A stretch of 64,000 nt of DNA from the NCBI GenBank assembly GCA_030524745.1, contig JAUNGC010000013.1:1-64000 (forward strand), written 5' to 3'. Both the position numbers and the translations under genes were made by a program. Numbering within the stretch: the first letter of the stretch is position 1; each line of letters begins with the position of its first letter. This document shows, in pieces, positions 1 to 9,926 of this stretch. The stretch comes from Eubacteriales bacterium (GTDB lineage: Bacteria > Bacillota > Clostridia > Lachnospirales > Lachnospiraceae). Below the pieces are notes generated by a model. It worked only from the letters and a program-made list of their open reading frames with translations, was not told the origin of the DNA and did no database searches.

Positions 1-1
1 A

Positions 2-124
2 TCAAGGTTTTTATTATATTTTGAAACAAAAAAACAGGTAGTTTTTGACACTACCTCAGAACCGCAGGACGGAATCTATATGAAAGCGCAGAGGTTTTCA
101 AAATACTATGAAAGTGAGGAATAG
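2..124 (+). CDS. C-terminal end of a phage neck/tail-completion protein (partial)
   Basis: The frame is open from the window edge to a TAG at 122-124 and encodes about 40 residues ending KYYESEE. Only this tail is visible, so no domain can be named. It stops 3 bases before the start of the major tail protein gene. In siphovirus gene order the position just before the major tail protein is normally held by a tail-completion or head-tail connector protein, which is the basis for the call. Function is inference from position. Confidence 0.6.
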   Translation, partial: SRFLLYFETKKQVVFDTTSEPQDGIYMKAQRFSKYYESEE

Positions 125-127
125 AAA

Positions 128-742
128 ATGAGTGTAACAGGACAGCAGATTGTGAGGAGCAGAACTTGCGGTCTCAAAGATTTTTACGTTGCTTTGGTAA
201 CACAGAACACAGCAACAGCATATGCCGCAGGAACGCCGATGAAACTGGCAAGAGCAATCAAGGCAAAGGTTGACGAGAAGTGGACGAGCGAAAAGATTTA
301 CTCTGATGATGGCACAGAGGAGGTCATCAATTCCTATGAAGGAACTGACGTTGAACTGGAGATCAACGCGCTCGCCCCGCAGGACAGAGCAGTCCTTTTC
401 GATCAGCTTTATGAAAACGGATTCCTTGTGAAAACATCCGATGACAAAGCGCCAGAGGTTGCTGTTGGATGGCGTGAACGGAAGCTGAATGGAAAATATG
501 AATTCAGATGGTTATACGCCGGAAAGTTTGCAGAAGGAATCAGCGAGGAGGCAAACACTAAGGAGGGCAAACTGTCTCCGACAACAAAGAGTGTAAAAGG
601 TTCTTTCTACGAAAGAAGCCTTGACAACCGTTATGAGATTTCGGTTGATGAATCCAACTTACTGGAGGAACACACGACTGCAAAGGCGGCGATCGAGGAC
701 TGGTTTGCAAAGGTACAGGAAAAAGACGAGGCAACAGCGTAA
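128..742 (+). CDS. Phage major tail protein (phi13-type tail tube)
   Basis: 204 residues. The opening (short N-terminus, then GLKDFYVALVTQ and GTPMKLARAIKAKV) and the later stretch with YEGTDVELEINAL and KYEFRWLYAGKF fit the phi13/TP901 major tail protein family, which polymerises into the siphovirus tail tube. Length is usual for that family. It is followed, 32 bases on, by the tail assembly chaperone gene and then the tape measure gene, the standard tail order. The ATG at 128 lies just behind the preceding stop. Confidence 0.85.
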   Translation: MSVTGQQIVRSRTCGLKDFYVALVTQNTATAYAAGTPMKLARAIKAKVDEKWTSEKIYSDDGTEEVINSYEGTDVELEINALAPQDRAVLFDQLYENGFLVKTSDDKAPEVAVGWRERKLNGKYEFRWLYAGKFAEGISEEANTKEGKLSPTTKSVKGSFYERSLDNRYEISVDESNLLEEHTTAKAAIEDWFAKVQEKDEATA

Positions 743-774
743 AGCAAGAGGAAATATAACAGGAGGATAATTTA

Positions 775-1110
775 ATGAACAGGAAAATAATCGTAAACCA
801 CAAAGAGTTCAAAATGCAGAAAATGTCAGCGGACACCTACATGGAATATTTGGAACTGGCGGAAAAAATAGAGACTGCCTCCGGAGAGCGCACAAGCAAG
901 CGTTACTCGAGGGAGGAAATCGAGGCGATGATGCTTTTTGTTTGCAAGGTGTACGGAGATCAGTTCACAGTGGATGAACTCAAGGACGCGGAATCCGGAC
1001 TGGATGCAGCGGGAATCATCCTCGAATTTAACATGATCGATATGGGAATTGCAGATGAAATGAACAACCGTATGGAGAAAATGATGAAAAATTTTCAGAG
1101 TGGCAAGTGA
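775..1110 (+). CDS. Phage tail assembly chaperone, upstream frame (G-like)
   Basis: 111 residues, largely helical and acidic, with no signal or membrane segment. It sits between the major tail protein and the tape measure genes, where siphoviruses encode the chaperone (lambda G/GT type) that coats the tape measure during tail assembly. A strong GGAGG at 763-767 serves the ATG at 775. Its 3' end holds a slippery heptamer at 1089-1095 that would shift ribosomes into the next frame. Assignment rests on position, size and the frameshift site; I do not recognise a specific family signature. Confidence 0.75.
   Translation: MNRKIIVNHKEFKMQKMSADTYMEYLELAEKIETASGERTSKRYSREEIEAMMLFVCKVYGDQFTVDELKDAESGLDAAGIILEFNMIDMGIADEMNNRMEKMMKNFQSGK
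1089..1095 (+). promoter_or_regulatory. Probable -1 ribosomal frameshift site (A AAT TTT)
   Basis: In the frame of the upstream chaperone the codons read aaa aat ttt cag, which makes the heptamer A AAT TTT, a canonical X XXY YYZ slippery sequence. Slipping back one base at 1095 enters exactly the frame of the downstream ORF, which is open across this point. The product would join residues 1-107 of the first protein to about 178 residues of the second, roughly 285 in all. This matches the conserved G/GT frameshift of siphovirus tail chaperones. Confidence 0.7.
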
Positions 1111-1631
1111 TTCCGGAAATCACAATCACTTGCAGGAACGAGAGAATTTTTATCAATAACATAACGGTGGAGCAGTATAAAAAATATGCGGTTCTAATGG
1201 AGAGGAACGGTTCGGAACGGATAACAGATGCACTGTTTTTCAATAAACGAATTATTCAAGAGATTTTCGGAAATATGATGTCGCTTGAGGAACTGGGAGA
1301 AATGGATGTAATTGAATTTTTGACTGCAGCAAAGGGAATCCATTTCATCATGCAGAACATCATTTCGGATGCTCTGATGAAAATTGTCGAAACAGAACCC
1401 GTTGAGAAAGAGGAATCAGCATTTGACGAGTATGACAAAGAAAACGGGTATGAGGACGAGGAACAAGAGGAACAGAACATATGGAAGATATGCGGAGACA
1501 TTATCGACCGTGTGACAAAAATCGCAATCCGGCTCATGCGGGAATCATACGGGCAATGCATGAAAGAAAACATCATCGAATTACTGGAATATTTAAAATT
1601 TGAACTTGAAACAGTGAACGAGAATATATAA
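1107..1631 (+). CDS. Tail assembly chaperone, downstream frame (T part of GT)
   Basis: 174 codons from a GTG that overlaps the previous stop (GTGA). There is no good Shine-Dalgarno ahead of this GTG, whereas the frame is open further upstream and is reached by a -1 slip at 1089-1095. It is therefore more likely expressed as the C-terminal half of a frameshift fusion than on its own. The protein has an acidic stretch rich in E and D at about residues 95-120 between two helical parts. It ends 21 bases before the tape measure gene, as the T domain does in other siphoviruses. Confidence 0.7.
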   Translation: MIPEITITCRNERIFINNITVEQYKKYAVLMERNGSERITDALFFNKRIIQEIFGNMMSLEELGEMDVIEFLTAAKGIHFIMQNIISDALMKIVETEPVEKEESAFDEYDKENGYEDEEQEEQNIWKICGDIIDRVTKIAIRLMRESYGQCMKENIIELLEYLKFELETVNENI

Positions 1632-1652
1632 ACACGGAGAGGAGGAGAACCG

Positions 1653-4600
1653 ATGGCATATACAAGCGTGAATATTTCAGCGAACTCATCCGACTATCAA
1701 TCACAAATGAAGTCAGCAGCGACGCAAATGAAAGAGTTGTCAAGTGAGTTCAAACTGGCGCAGGCACAGGCAAAGTCTTTCGGTTCAGCAGCAGACGCAT
1801 TAAAGGCGAAAGCAGAAAACCTCACAGCAAAAATCGAAGTTCAGAAGAATATTGTGTCATTGAACTCCGAAAAACAGGAGCAGTTGACCAAAAAGCTGAC
1901 AGAGCAAAAGACAAAACAGGAAGAACTCAAAATCAAGATTGAGGCAGCGAAAAAGGCTCATGAGGATTCCGCCAAGGCGACGGGAGAGGATTCTGAACAG
2001 TCAAAGGCTCTGAAAGAAGAACTGGAGAAACTTGAACAGGAGTATAAAAACAACGAGACCGCGATCGGAAAGACAGAGACCGCCTTATCAAAACAAAAAA
2101 CAGCAACCAACGATGCAAAGACCAAACTCACAGAGATGGAAAGCGAACTTGAGAAAGTCAACAAAGAGTTGAAAAATCATAAACTGGACGAGTTCGCAAA
2201 AGCGTGTGATTCTGCGGGAAAAAAGATGGAGGATTTCGGAAAGAAAATGTCTGTTGTCTCCGCAGGAATCGCCACATTTGCAACAGCAGCGGGGAAAATG
2301 GCGATTGATTATGAGGACAGCATGGCAAAAGTCTCCACGATTATGGATGATACGGTTATGTCAGTTGATGATATGTCCGATGCAATTCTTGACTTGTCAA
2401 ATGAGACAGGGATTGCAGCAAACGACATTGCAGACAATGTTTATAACGCTATCAGTGCGGGGCAGGAAACGGGAGATGCAGTGAATTTTGTGAGACAGTC
2501 AACGAAGCTGGCGACAGCAGGTTTTGCAGAATCCGGAGATACACTGGATATTTTGACAACGATTCTCAATGCTTATGGTTTGGAGGCAGAGGAGGTCACG
2601 AATGTCTCTGATATGCTGATCCAAACGCAGAATTTAGGAAAAACGACCGTTGCGGAGCTATCTTCAGCAATGGGCAAAGTCATTCCAACTGCAAATGCAA
2701 ATAGTGTAGCACTCGATCAATTATGTGCGGGCTATGCAATTATGACAGCGAATGGCGTGGCGACAGCGGAAACAACGACTTATATGAACTCTATGCTCAA
2801 TGAGTTGGGGAAAACAGGCAGCACGACAGACGCAATTTTGCGGGAAAAGACAGGAAAATCATTTAGTGAACTTATGGAGAGCGGTTCAAGCCTTGCCGAA
2901 GTCCTTGAGATTATAGATGGGGCAGCGCAAGAGCAGAATCTAACCATGAGCGATATGTTTTCGTCATCTGAAGCTGCGAAAGCAGGTCTCATACTGTTAG
3001 GAGATAGCGCAGATGCGTTCAATAGTACACTAGGACAAATGCAGAACTCAACAGGGGCAACGGACACCGCTTTTGAGAAAATGCAGACAACATCATATGA
3101 TATAAATTTAGTTATCAATGAATTAAAGAACACCGTGTTGCAATTCGGTCAGACGCTTATGTCGTCCGCTGCACCAGTGATTGAAAGCGTGACAGGGAAA
3201 ATACATGAATTGTGTGAGGTGTTTTCAAGTCTGGACGAGGGGCAGCAGCAGACGATCATCAAGGTCGGTCTCGTAGTCGCTGCAATAGGACCGTTATCAG
3301 TCGGATTCGGAAAGGTTGCACAGGGAATTTCGACAACTATCACGACAGGACAGAAATTTGCGTCAGGCGTTGCCGGAATCATTGCAAAAATTACAGCAAA
3401 GACGGCGGCGACGGCAGCAGGAACGGCAGCAGAAACCGCAGGGACGGCGGCGACGGCAGCGCATACAGCAGCAACAACGGCAGGAACGGCAGCAACGGGA
3501 AGTATGACAGTAGCGCAGAAAGCACTCAACCTTGTTATGTCTATGAATCCGATTGCCCTTGTCGTTATAGCAATCACAGCGCTGGTCGCTGGATTTGTGC
3601 TTTTATATAACAAATCAGAAACGTTCAGAAATGCAGTAAATAAATTATGGACAACAGTAACAGAGGGATTTGGGAAAATTAAAGAAACGATAACGGAGGC
3701 GCTGGATAGTGCAAAAGAAAAGATTGAGGAGGTAAAAAACAAATTTCTTAATTCTGGAATAGGACAGGCAGCAGCGGACGCATTTAATTCAATTAAAGGG
3801 GAAACCTCAAAGGCAATGTCAGCGGTAAAAGATGTAGTGAAACAGAAATGGGATGACATACAAGTTAGCTATGCCGAGGGAGGTGGTGGCGTTGCTGGAA
3901 TCCTTGAAGTGTTATTCGATCAACAAATAGATAAAGTGCAGACCGCATTTGATATGATGCAGAACATCACCGGCATCAATATGGAGGGTGTAAAAGAAAA
4001 AGTAGTTACATCAATGCAGAGCGTTAGAAATACTGTTGTTGATTTTGTGTATGAGATTCCGAATGAGGTGAAAAATGGACTTCAAAGCGTAAAAGATACG
4101 TTCTCAACGAAGATAGATAATATCAAGACCGATGTTTCGGAAGGATGGGAAAACATGAAAACGTCCATTTCGACAAAAATGTCGGAGTGGAATGCGAACG
4201 CATCGGCAAAACTGGAATCACTGAAACAGGGATTCAATTCAAAGGTCGAAAATATCCGGTCAGACTGGTCAACGAAGTTTACGAGCATAAAGGACACAGC
4301 GACCACACTCATGGAGAGTGCAAAACAGAATGTGTCTGCGAAACTTGACAATATGAAAGCTGCATACACCGAAAAGGGTGGCGGCATGAAAGGGATTGTG
4401 TCTGCGACATTCACAGGCATAAAAGACACAATGAACAGTCTCATGACGACGGCAAATACTTTGACTGGAGGAAAGCTGGATAATATCAAATCAGATTTTT
4501 CCTCAAAAATGAGCGAAGCATATTCGACCGTGTCCTCTGTTATGGAAAATATACGGGCAAAGTTTTCTGAAAAAATGGAAAGTGCAAAGAACGGTGTTTC

Positions 4601-5015
4601 ATCGGCGATCGAGAAAATTAAAAGCTTTTTCAATTTCACATGGTCATTGCCGTCTATCAAACTGCCACATTTCAGTATTTCCGGAAACTTTAGTTTGAAC
4701 CCGCCATCTATACCGCATTTTTCGGTGTCATGGTATAAGACAGGGGCGATCATGACATCACCGATGATTTTCGGAATGAATGGAAATAAGTTTCTTGCAG
4801 GAGGAGAACCGGAGACAGGAGGAGAAGCGATTCTCCCTTTAGCGCCGTTTTATGCGAATTTAAACAGTATTCTTGACAAGAAACTTGAGACGGTTCAGAA
4901 AATGCAGAATGTGTATGTCGTGAATCACACATACATTGACAGTGATGAAGTTGCAAACAAGACCGTATCAAAGGTTGATGCGGAAATGGTGCAGAATAAA
5001 AGAAAAGGGAGGTAA
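1653..5015 (+). CDS. Phage tail tape measure protein
   Basis: 1120 residues. Residues about 15-180 are a long coiled coil; about 195-480 match the TP901-type tape measure core, with [20 protein letters not shown] near its start. An Ala/Thr-rich low-complexity stretch lies near 575-620, followed by hydrophobic helices near 630-655. The C-terminal third has degenerate repeats of K-D-x-M/I and SAK motifs, and the end carries the family's [17 protein letters not shown]. It sets tail length and helps DNA entry. GGAGGAG precedes the ATG. It is the largest gene in the window, as expected for a long-tailed phage. Confidence 0.95.
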   Translation: MAYTSVNISANSSDYQSQMKSAATQMKELSSEFKLAQAQAKSFGSAADALKAKAENLTAKIEVQKNIVSLNSEKQEQLTKKLTEQKTKQEELKIKIEAAKKAHEDSAKATGEDSEQSKALKEELEKLEQEYKNNETAIGKTETALSKQKTATNDAKTKLTEMESELEKVNKELKNHKLDEFAKACDSAGKKMEDFGKKMSVVSAGIATFATAAGKMAIDYEDSMAKVSTIMDDTVMSVDDMSDAILDLSNETGIAANDIADNVYNAISAGQETGDAVNFVRQSTKLATAGFAESGDTLDILTTILNAYGLEAEEVTNVSDMLIQTQNLGKTTVAELSSAMGKVIPTANANSVALDQLCAGYAIMTANGVATAETTTYMNSMLNELGKTGSTTDAILREKTGKSFSELMESGSSLAEVLEIIDGAAQEQNLTMSDMFSSSEAAKAGLILLGDSADAFNSTLGQMQNSTGATDTAFEKMQTTSYDINLVINELKNTVLQFGQTLMSSAAPVIESVTGKIHELCEVFSSLDEGQQQTIIKVGLVVAAIGPLSVGFGKVAQGISTTITTGQKFASGVAGIIAKITAKTAATAAGTAAETAGTAATAAHTAATTAGTAATGSMTVAQKALNLVMSMNPIALVVIAITALVAGFVLLYNKSETFRNAVNKLWTTVTEGFGKIKETITEALDSAKEKIEEVKNKFLNSGIGQAAADAFNSIKGETSKAMSAVKDVVKQKWDDIQVSYAEGGGGVAGILEVLFDQQIDKVQTAFDMMQNITGINMEGVKEKVVTSMQSVRNTVVDFVYEIPNEVKNGLQSVKDTFSTKIDNIKTDVSEGWENMKTSISTKMSEWNANASAKLESLKQGFNSKVENIRSDWSTKFTSIKDTATTLMESAKQNVSAKLDNMKAAYTEKGGGMKGIVSATFTGIKDTMNSLMTTANTLTGGKLDNIKSDFSSKMSEAYSTVSSVMENIRAKFSEKMESAKNGVSSAIEKIKSFFNFTWSLPSIKLPHFSISGNFSLNPPSIPHFSVSWYKTGAIMTSPMIFGMNGNKFLAGGEPETGGEAILPLAPFYANLNSILDKKLETVQKMQNVYVVNHTYIDSDEVANKTVSKVDAEMVQNKRKGR

Positions 5016-5024
5016 AGCAGAGCG

Positions 5025-5723
5025 ATGAAAGTGAACAGCATAGACATCCGGAAATACGATGCAAAGCAGTTGACCGTCGATGTGCAGCCTCCCTCAATTT
5101 CTGTAAATTATGAGTGGATAACGGGGGCGAAGCTGCCGACCGAGTTTGAAACATCTGTACAGATGGGACATTTAAAACTGACGATATATTTCAAGGGGAA
5201 GGACAGGAACAATATTATTCGGTCAGCGTCCGAATTTATGGCGCACTTTGCAAAAGCGTGTGATTTGGAACTTGACGGGTACAAAGGAAAATACAGAGGG
5301 TTTATGACGACGGATGATTATGAAAAGACCATTGCAAAAAACCGTTATATTCTCAATCTGGAGTTTGATGGATTTTTCTATGATGATGAACTGGAGATTG
5401 TATTCGATGGGAAAACGGCAGCATCGTTCTATATGGTCGGGTCAAGGTCTGCGCCGTGCATTGTGGAGGTGTACGCAAAGAGCAATTTGACCAATTATAC
5501 AATTAAAGGGTTTGGAGACGATGACATTATCATCGAGGAGTTGAATGCCGGGAAAACGATTGTAATTGATGGCATCACTGGACTGGTGACAATGGATGGG
5601 ACAAACGCATTTGACAAAGTCGATTTGTGGACATTTCCGGGGCTTAGAACGGGAGAAACATCACTTGTATTTTCAAGTGGACAGGCACGGGTGACAATTC
5701 GCTATATGCCTATGTGGATTTAG
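5025..5723 (+). CDS. Distal tail protein (Dit, Sipho_tail family)
   Basis: 232 residues. Dit forms the hexameric hub at the tail tip that joins the tube to the baseplate. The N-terminal half has the mixed beta pattern of the belt domain (TVDVQPPSISVNYEW, then LKLTIYFKGKDRNNI), and the C-terminal half looks like the galectin-like domain (SAPCIVEVYA, TIVIDGITGLVTMDG, TFPGLRTGETSLVFSSG). The motif of a short turn followed by dG-x-x-G-x-V is common in Dit proteins. It lies directly between tape measure and tail endopeptidase genes. Confidence 0.85.
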   Translation: MKVNSIDIRKYDAKQLTVDVQPPSISVNYEWITGAKLPTEFETSVQMGHLKLTIYFKGKDRNNIIRSASEFMAHFAKACDLELDGYKGKYRGFMTTDDYEKTIAKNRYILNLEFDGFFYDDELEIVFDGKTAASFYMVGSRSAPCIVEVYAKSNLTNYTIKGFGDDDIIIEELNAGKTIVIDGITGLVTMDGTNAFDKVDLWTFPGLRTGETSLVFSSGQARVTIRYMPMWI

Positions 5724-5735
5724 GAGGTGAGCAGG

Positions 5736-7619
5736 TTGCAGGTTTTTAACGATAAGAAAAAAAGAATCGGGACATTGTCTGGATTTCGGGAGCGGGCAAT
5801 CACAACGACCCTTGATTCCGGAGACAAGGAACTGTCGTTTGAATATCCCGCGGACGGAAAACTGGTCGATCTGCTGAAAGAGGAATATTATATCAGAACA
5901 AAAACAGACGAGTTTGTTTTGAAATCCGTCGAAAAAGGCGAACAATTTAATAAATATGTCGCTGTTCTAAACGTGGAGGAGTTGGAGGGAACTCCTTTCC
6001 CGTATGGTTTTGAATCACAGGAACAGACGATCAGAGCATGCTTGACGTTTGCTTTCGAGGGAACTGGTTGGACAGTAAGGGATTGCACCGTCACAAAGAA
6101 ACGGACAATCAATGAGGAGGAGAGTGTCACTGCATGGGATGTTCTGCAAAAATGCTTGAGCACATATCGGTGTGAATGCGTGATTGATTCTTTAAATAAA
6201 GCTATAGACATATACGAGCAGATTGGCAGTGATAAAGGGTGTTATTTCATGGAGGGATTAAACCTCCGAAAATTAACGCCTAAATCGGACACATATGAAT
6301 TTTACACGAGAATCTATCCGATAGGAAAAGACGGAATCACGCCGGAGTGGTTATTGGGGCGTGATTATATTGATAATTTCCAGTATAGCGACAAGATTAA
6401 AGCATTCGCGTGGAAAGATGAAAGATACACAAATACCACAAGTTTGATCGAGGATGCAACGGCGAAGCTTGAGGAGGTATCAAGACCATATAAAGCATTT
6501 ACCGCAGAGATTGCAGACCTTGCGAAAGCAAATCCGATATACAAAGATATTCTTTCGTATAACATTGGAGACACGGTCACATTATTGTCAAAGAAGAAAC
6601 GAACGAAGGAAAAACAGAGAATTGTTAAACTCACGGAATATCCGGAGCAGCCCGAAAGAAATACGGCTGAAATATCAAACGCAAGAAAAACATTTGCACA
6701 AGTTCAACAGGAAGAGACAAAATCAGCAACGGAGGAGGCTGTCTCTATCTCCAACAGGACGACAAAAAAGTTTCTTGCAAACTATTCCACTACGGAGGAG
6801 GTTGAAACTAAAATAACAGCTTCAAAGGAGGCTGTTGAGTTGGGCGTTTTGCACACGCTCGAAAGCTATTATGACAAGACAGAGACGGATTCGCTGATTG
6901 ATATTTCCAAAGGCGAGATTGAGTTAAGTGTGTCACAGGTATATCAAACAAAAGAAGCTATGGGAGACTATTCAACAACGGCAGAGACAAAAACTCTCAT
7001 AGATTTGGCAACGGATGAGATTTCGTTAGAAGTATCCAAAAAGGTTGATGGCAATGAAATTATATCAAAGATCAACCAGTCAGCCGAAGCAATCACAATC
7101 AATGCTACAAAAATCAATCTTCATGGAACGGTGACGGCAAATGAGAATTTTAAAATATTGTCAGACGGTAGCATGGAGGCAAAAAACGGAAAGTTTGTAG
7201 GGTCAATTACCGGTTCGACGATTCAGACCGCAGAAAGTGGAGATCGAATTGTTATGGATAAATCAAGCACGGTAAGAGGGTATAGAAATAACACACTATA
7301 CAATATTTTAGACATGCTCTCAAGCGGAAGTGATGCACAGATGACCATGGATGCTAAAAACCAGTTGACCATCAGAACACCAACATTAGCGGTACTCAAC
7401 CAATCGTTGGGGACAGGCGGAGGAACGGCGAAAGTTACAAAAACGGGTTCTATGAATGTGGTTACTTATGTTGAAAAAGATAAATCTGGTTGTAAGGAAA
7501 TGTGGGTTAATGATGTATACTGTACGCTCCCTGTTTTTTTGAGTGTGAGATATACTTCATTAACAACGATGCTTGGGATGGTTTTGACAGGTGAAAGCAC
7601 GAGTACAGAAAGGGTTTAA
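5736..7619 (+). CDS. Prophage tail endopeptidase / tail-associated lysin (Tal)
   Basis: About 627 residues, beginning LQVFNDKKKRIGTLSGFRE. The first 370 residues resemble the Prophage_tail (gp27-like hub) family; the remainder is a beta and coiled-coil stalk with repeated EISLEVS-type and YYTKTE-like stretches. The protein forms the tail tip and may cut peptidoglycan during infection. I chose TTG at 5736 because AGGAGG at 5722-5727 stands 8 bases ahead of it; the in-frame GTG at 5727 lies inside that ribosome binding site. It follows dit with no real gap. Confidence 0.85.
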   Translation: MQVFNDKKKRIGTLSGFRERAITTTLDSGDKELSFEYPADGKLVDLLKEEYYIRTKTDEFVLKSVEKGEQFNKYVAVLNVEELEGTPFPYGFESQEQTIRACLTFAFEGTGWTVRDCTVTKKRTINEEESVTAWDVLQKCLSTYRCECVIDSLNKAIDIYEQIGSDKGCYFMEGLNLRKLTPKSDTYEFYTRIYPIGKDGITPEWLLGRDYIDNFQYSDKIKAFAWKDERYTNTTSLIEDATAKLEEVSRPYKAFTAEIADLAKANPIYKDILSYNIGDTVTLLSKKKRTKEKQRIVKLTEYPEQPERNTAEISNARKTFAQVQQEETKSATEEAVSISNRTTKKFLANYSTTEEVETKITASKEAVELGVLHTLESYYDKTETDSLIDISKGEIELSVSQVYQTKEAMGDYSTTAETKTLIDLATDEISLEVSKKVDGNEIISKINQSAEAITINATKINLHGTVTANENFKILSDGSMEAKNGKFVGSITGSTIQTAESGDRIVMDKSSTVRGYRNNTLYNILDMLSSGSDAQMTMDAKNQLTIRTPTLAVLNQSLGTGGGTAKVTKTGSMNVVTYVEKDKSGCKEMWVNDVYCTLPVFLSVRYTSLTTMLGMVLTGESTSTERV

Positions 7620-7621
7620 TA

Positions 7622-7981
7622 ATGATTATCACAAGAACAGGAGAAATTATTGATTATTTTTTGAGGGAAAATGGGGTGGTAGTACAAGATGGTGAGTTTT
7701 CAATCTGCCTAGAATACAATGCAGAACAATACGCTCAATACGCGAGAATAAGAAAACTCAAGAACCTGTTAAATGAATCTGACTACAAGGCTTTAAAGTT
7801 TTCTGATGGCGCATTGACAGAGGAGGAATATGCACCAGTCAGAGAGCAACGCCGGGCGTGGCGGGCGGAAATTAACGAAATCGAGGAAACATTTTCGGAA
7901 CCGACAATCACGAGGGAGGAGATGGATGCAGCAGAGGCGGCGGCTTTAAAAAACTATGAAAGAGCAAGGAACGGACATTAA
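7622..7981 (+). CDS. Small phage baseplate-region protein, function unknown
   Basis: 119 residues, soluble, acidic and mostly helical in the C-terminal half (EEMDAAEAAALKNYERARNGH). It begins 2 bases after the tail endopeptidase stop and belongs to the same transcription unit. Proteins of this size between the endopeptidase and the BppU gene are common in Lachnospiraceae prophages, but I do not recognise a named family. The coding call is firm because of tight packing; a function is not offered. Confidence 0.75.
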   Translation: MIITRTGEIIDYFLRENGVVVQDGEFSICLEYNAEQYAQYARIRKLKNLLNESDYKALKFSDGALTEEEYAPVREQRRAWRAEINEIEETFSEPTITREEMDAAEAAALKNYERARNGH

Positions 7982-7998
7982 CAATGAAAGGAGCGGAA

Positions 7999-8289
7999 AT
8001 GAGACAGAGTATACCGATTTCTATTCTTTTGGAAAATGCGGAAGAGGAAACGAGAACAGCGATCGAAAATATTAGGCAAAAATATAGTCTCCGTCCGTGT
8101 ATCATGGATGTAATTGTTTCGGCGGTATTGGCGGATGTGAGGAATGACGCGAAAACGGAACTCATTAGCGCAACAAATGAAATGCTCGCGCAGAAGAATG
8201 AGGAACTTGAAAAAGCAAAGGAGGAGGCTAAAAGGGTTTTGCGGAATGAACCGGAGAAAAAGGAAGAAAATCAGCAGGAAAAAGGGTAA
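7999..8289 (+). CDS. Small helical phage protein, function unknown
   Basis: 96 residues from ATG 7999 (MRQSIPISILLENAEEE). An earlier in-frame ATG at 7984 is possible, but AAAGGAG at 7987-7993 is correctly placed only for 7999. The C-terminal 40 residues are a charged coiled coil (AQKNEELEKAKEEAKRVL). No membrane segment or catalytic motif is visible. It lies between two tail-fibre-region genes and is probably a structural or assembly accessory of the baseplate. Confidence 0.7.
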   Translation: MRQSIPISILLENAEEETRTAIENIRQKYSLRPCIMDVIVSAVLADVRNDAKTELISATNEMLAQKNEELEKAKEEAKRVLRNEPEKKEENQQEKG

Positions 8290-8339
8290 GACAGAAAGAG
8301 CGGGTATAAATCAACGATGCTGAGAGGAGGTGAGAAGAA

Positions 8340-9401
8340 ATGGCGGCATTAACAAAACTGACCACCAACATCAATCTCGAAATGTCTGGAGATACAAAGA
8401 GATTTTTAGTATCTGCAAAGCAGGGGGACAAGGCGACACGATATATTGTTGCAAGGTTATTGAATAACGGCGAACAATATACAATTCCAGAAGGCGCGAG
8501 GGCAGTTGTGAACATCAAAAAGCCAGACGGGAAACATGTATATAATACATGCACCTATTCCGGAGCAGATGTCACGGTGGAATTGACAAATCAGGCACTT
8601 GCGGCAGCAGGAACAGCGTATTGCGACATCGAAATCCGTTCAAGCGATGACGCGCAGGTCATTACGTCCGTATCGTTTACAATCGAAATTGAGGAATCAA
8701 TGAGGAACGATAGCGCAATTTTGTCTGCGAACGAGTTCACGGAACTTGAGGGAAGAATTGCAGGGCATATCAAAAACATTGAGGAGACAGATGCGGCGGC
8801 AAAAAAGGCAGAGGCGGAGCGCGTGGCGGCTGAAAATTTGCGGGTAGAGGCGGAGAATAAGCGTGTTGAAGCAGAGAACATCCGGCAAAAAAATGAAAAT
8901 ACCCGCATTCAGCAGGAAACTAAACGGCAGCAGGACACCTCACAGGCAATCGAGAACGCGCAGAATGCGACAACGGCGGCAATCACCGCGACAAAAGACT
9001 GCAAGGAAACAACTGAACAGGCGAATATTGCATTGCAGAACCAAGAACAGCTTGAGGCAACGTTGAATACTGCAACACAAATCCGGCAGGAAATTTCACA
9101 GATGCAGCAAAGTGTCGAAGCGGCAAAACTGCAGGTGGAACAGAATAAGCAGGAAATTGATGAAATAATTCAAAATTCGCTGCTCGAATCAGCCGAAAAA
9201 ATTCTTGAGAGTGTACAGAATTATTTTGAGAGAGCAGAAGCACTTTATTCAAGCATGTACCTCGATTGCGATGGCGAAACACCATATTTGAGAACGGTGA
9301 CACCTTTATTCATTGATGGAGCAACGCCACAGGTTCGGAGCGTTAATGAGGGAGTTGACTTTGACGGGGGAACACCGACCTCAAGACTGCTCGCAGTATA
9401 A
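8340..9401 (+). CDS. BppU-like upper baseplate protein
   Basis: 353 residues. The first 115 match the BppU N-terminal domain: INLEMSGDTKRFLVSAKQGD, then YTIPEGARAVVNIKKPDGK, TAYCDIEIRSSD and ITSVSFTIEIEES. BppU anchors receptor-binding proteins to the siphovirus baseplate. Residues about 135-300 are a long coiled coil full of AEN and QQE repeats, which would form a trimeric stalk. The last 45 residues are a small beta tail. GGAGGTGAG precedes the ATG. It is two genes upstream of the DGR variable protein, so it may carry that protein. Confidence 0.85.
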   Translation: MAALTKLTTNINLEMSGDTKRFLVSAKQGDKATRYIVARLLNNGEQYTIPEGARAVVNIKKPDGKHVYNTCTYSGADVTVELTNQALAAAGTAYCDIEIRSSDDAQVITSVSFTIEIEESMRNDSAILSANEFTELEGRIAGHIKNIEETDAAAKKAEAERVAAENLRVEAENKRVEAENIRQKNENTRIQQETKRQQDTSQAIENAQNATTAAITATKDCKETTEQANIALQNQEQLEATLNTATQIRQEISQMQQSVEAAKLQVEQNKQEIDEIIQNSLLESAEKILESVQNYFERAEALYSSMYLDCDGETPYLRTVTPLFIDGATPQVRSVNEGVDFDGGTPTSRLLAV

Positions 9402-9441
9402 TTCCATGATATTGGAAAGAATCAGCAGATTTAACACAAGA

Positions 9442-9471
9442 CCGTGATTTTGTGATATTTTGCAATCACGG
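9442..9471 (+). repeat. Inverted repeat ahead of the fibre/DGR genes
   Basis: CCGTGATT at 9442-9449 is repeated inverted as AATCACGG at 9464-9471 with a 14-base loop. It is in the only intergenic gap (9402-9491) between the BppU gene and the DGR target pair. There is no T-run behind it, so it is not a clear terminator. It could be an operator, an attenuator or an mRNA processing hairpin. Confidence 0.5.
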
Positions 9472-9491
9472 GGCAAAGGAGGATTGAGCAA

Positions 9492-9923
9492 ATGGCAGCA
9501 ATCAGACCATGCACCGGAACGACGGCAGACTGGGAGGCAGTCAGAGGGATTCTGATTCTCAAGGAAAGAGAATGCGGAGTTGAATTGACGGCTGACGGTC
9601 ATTATTTAATCAGACAGGGAGATGGTAAAAGCGATTTTTTCGACCTGCCGATTATCGTTAACAATGCGCGTTATGAGGAGATTCTGGAATTAACACAGGG
9701 ATATATGGAGAGTGTGAATAATTTCAGCAAAAGCATGACAGAGGCGGCAAATAATGCTAACGGTGCAGCGACAAAGGCAAATAATGCAGCGACGGCAGCA
9801 AATGCGGCGGCACAGGCATGTGAGGGTATTGTGGATGGTCTCAATACGATGGTTGATACAGTCACAGGTAAATCCTGCGTACTGACCGTTGAGGATGGGA
9901 TTTTGACGATAAGGGAGGCGTAA
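9492..9923 (+). CDS. Fibre-like protein with Mtd-type N-terminal domain
   Basis: 143 residues. The N-terminal 55 residues (RPCTGTTADWEAV, then GVELTADGHYLIRQGDG) resemble the small beta domain at the start of major tropism determinant and other tail-fibre proteins, where a T-T-A-x-W and a D-G-x-x-x-x-G-D-G pattern recur. Residues 75-115 are an Ala/Asn-rich coiled coil, a likely trimerisation stem. The end is a short beta tail. It stops 3 bases before the DGR target gene, so the two proteins are probably made together and may assemble together. The domain match is from memory of the fold and is not certain. Confidence 0.65.
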   Translation: MAAIRPCTGTTADWEAVRGILILKERECGVELTADGHYLIRQGDGKSDFFDLPIIVNNARYEEILELTQGYMESVNNFSKSMTEAANNANGAATKANNAATAANAAAQACEGIVDGLNTMVDTVTGKSCVLTVEDGILTIREA

Positions 9924-9926
9924 AAG

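Noticed and set aside
3316-3507. Arg/Gln-rich open frame inside the tape measure gene
   Set aside because: It is an out-of-frame reading of the Ala/Thr-rich low-complexity stretch and has no ribosome binding site.
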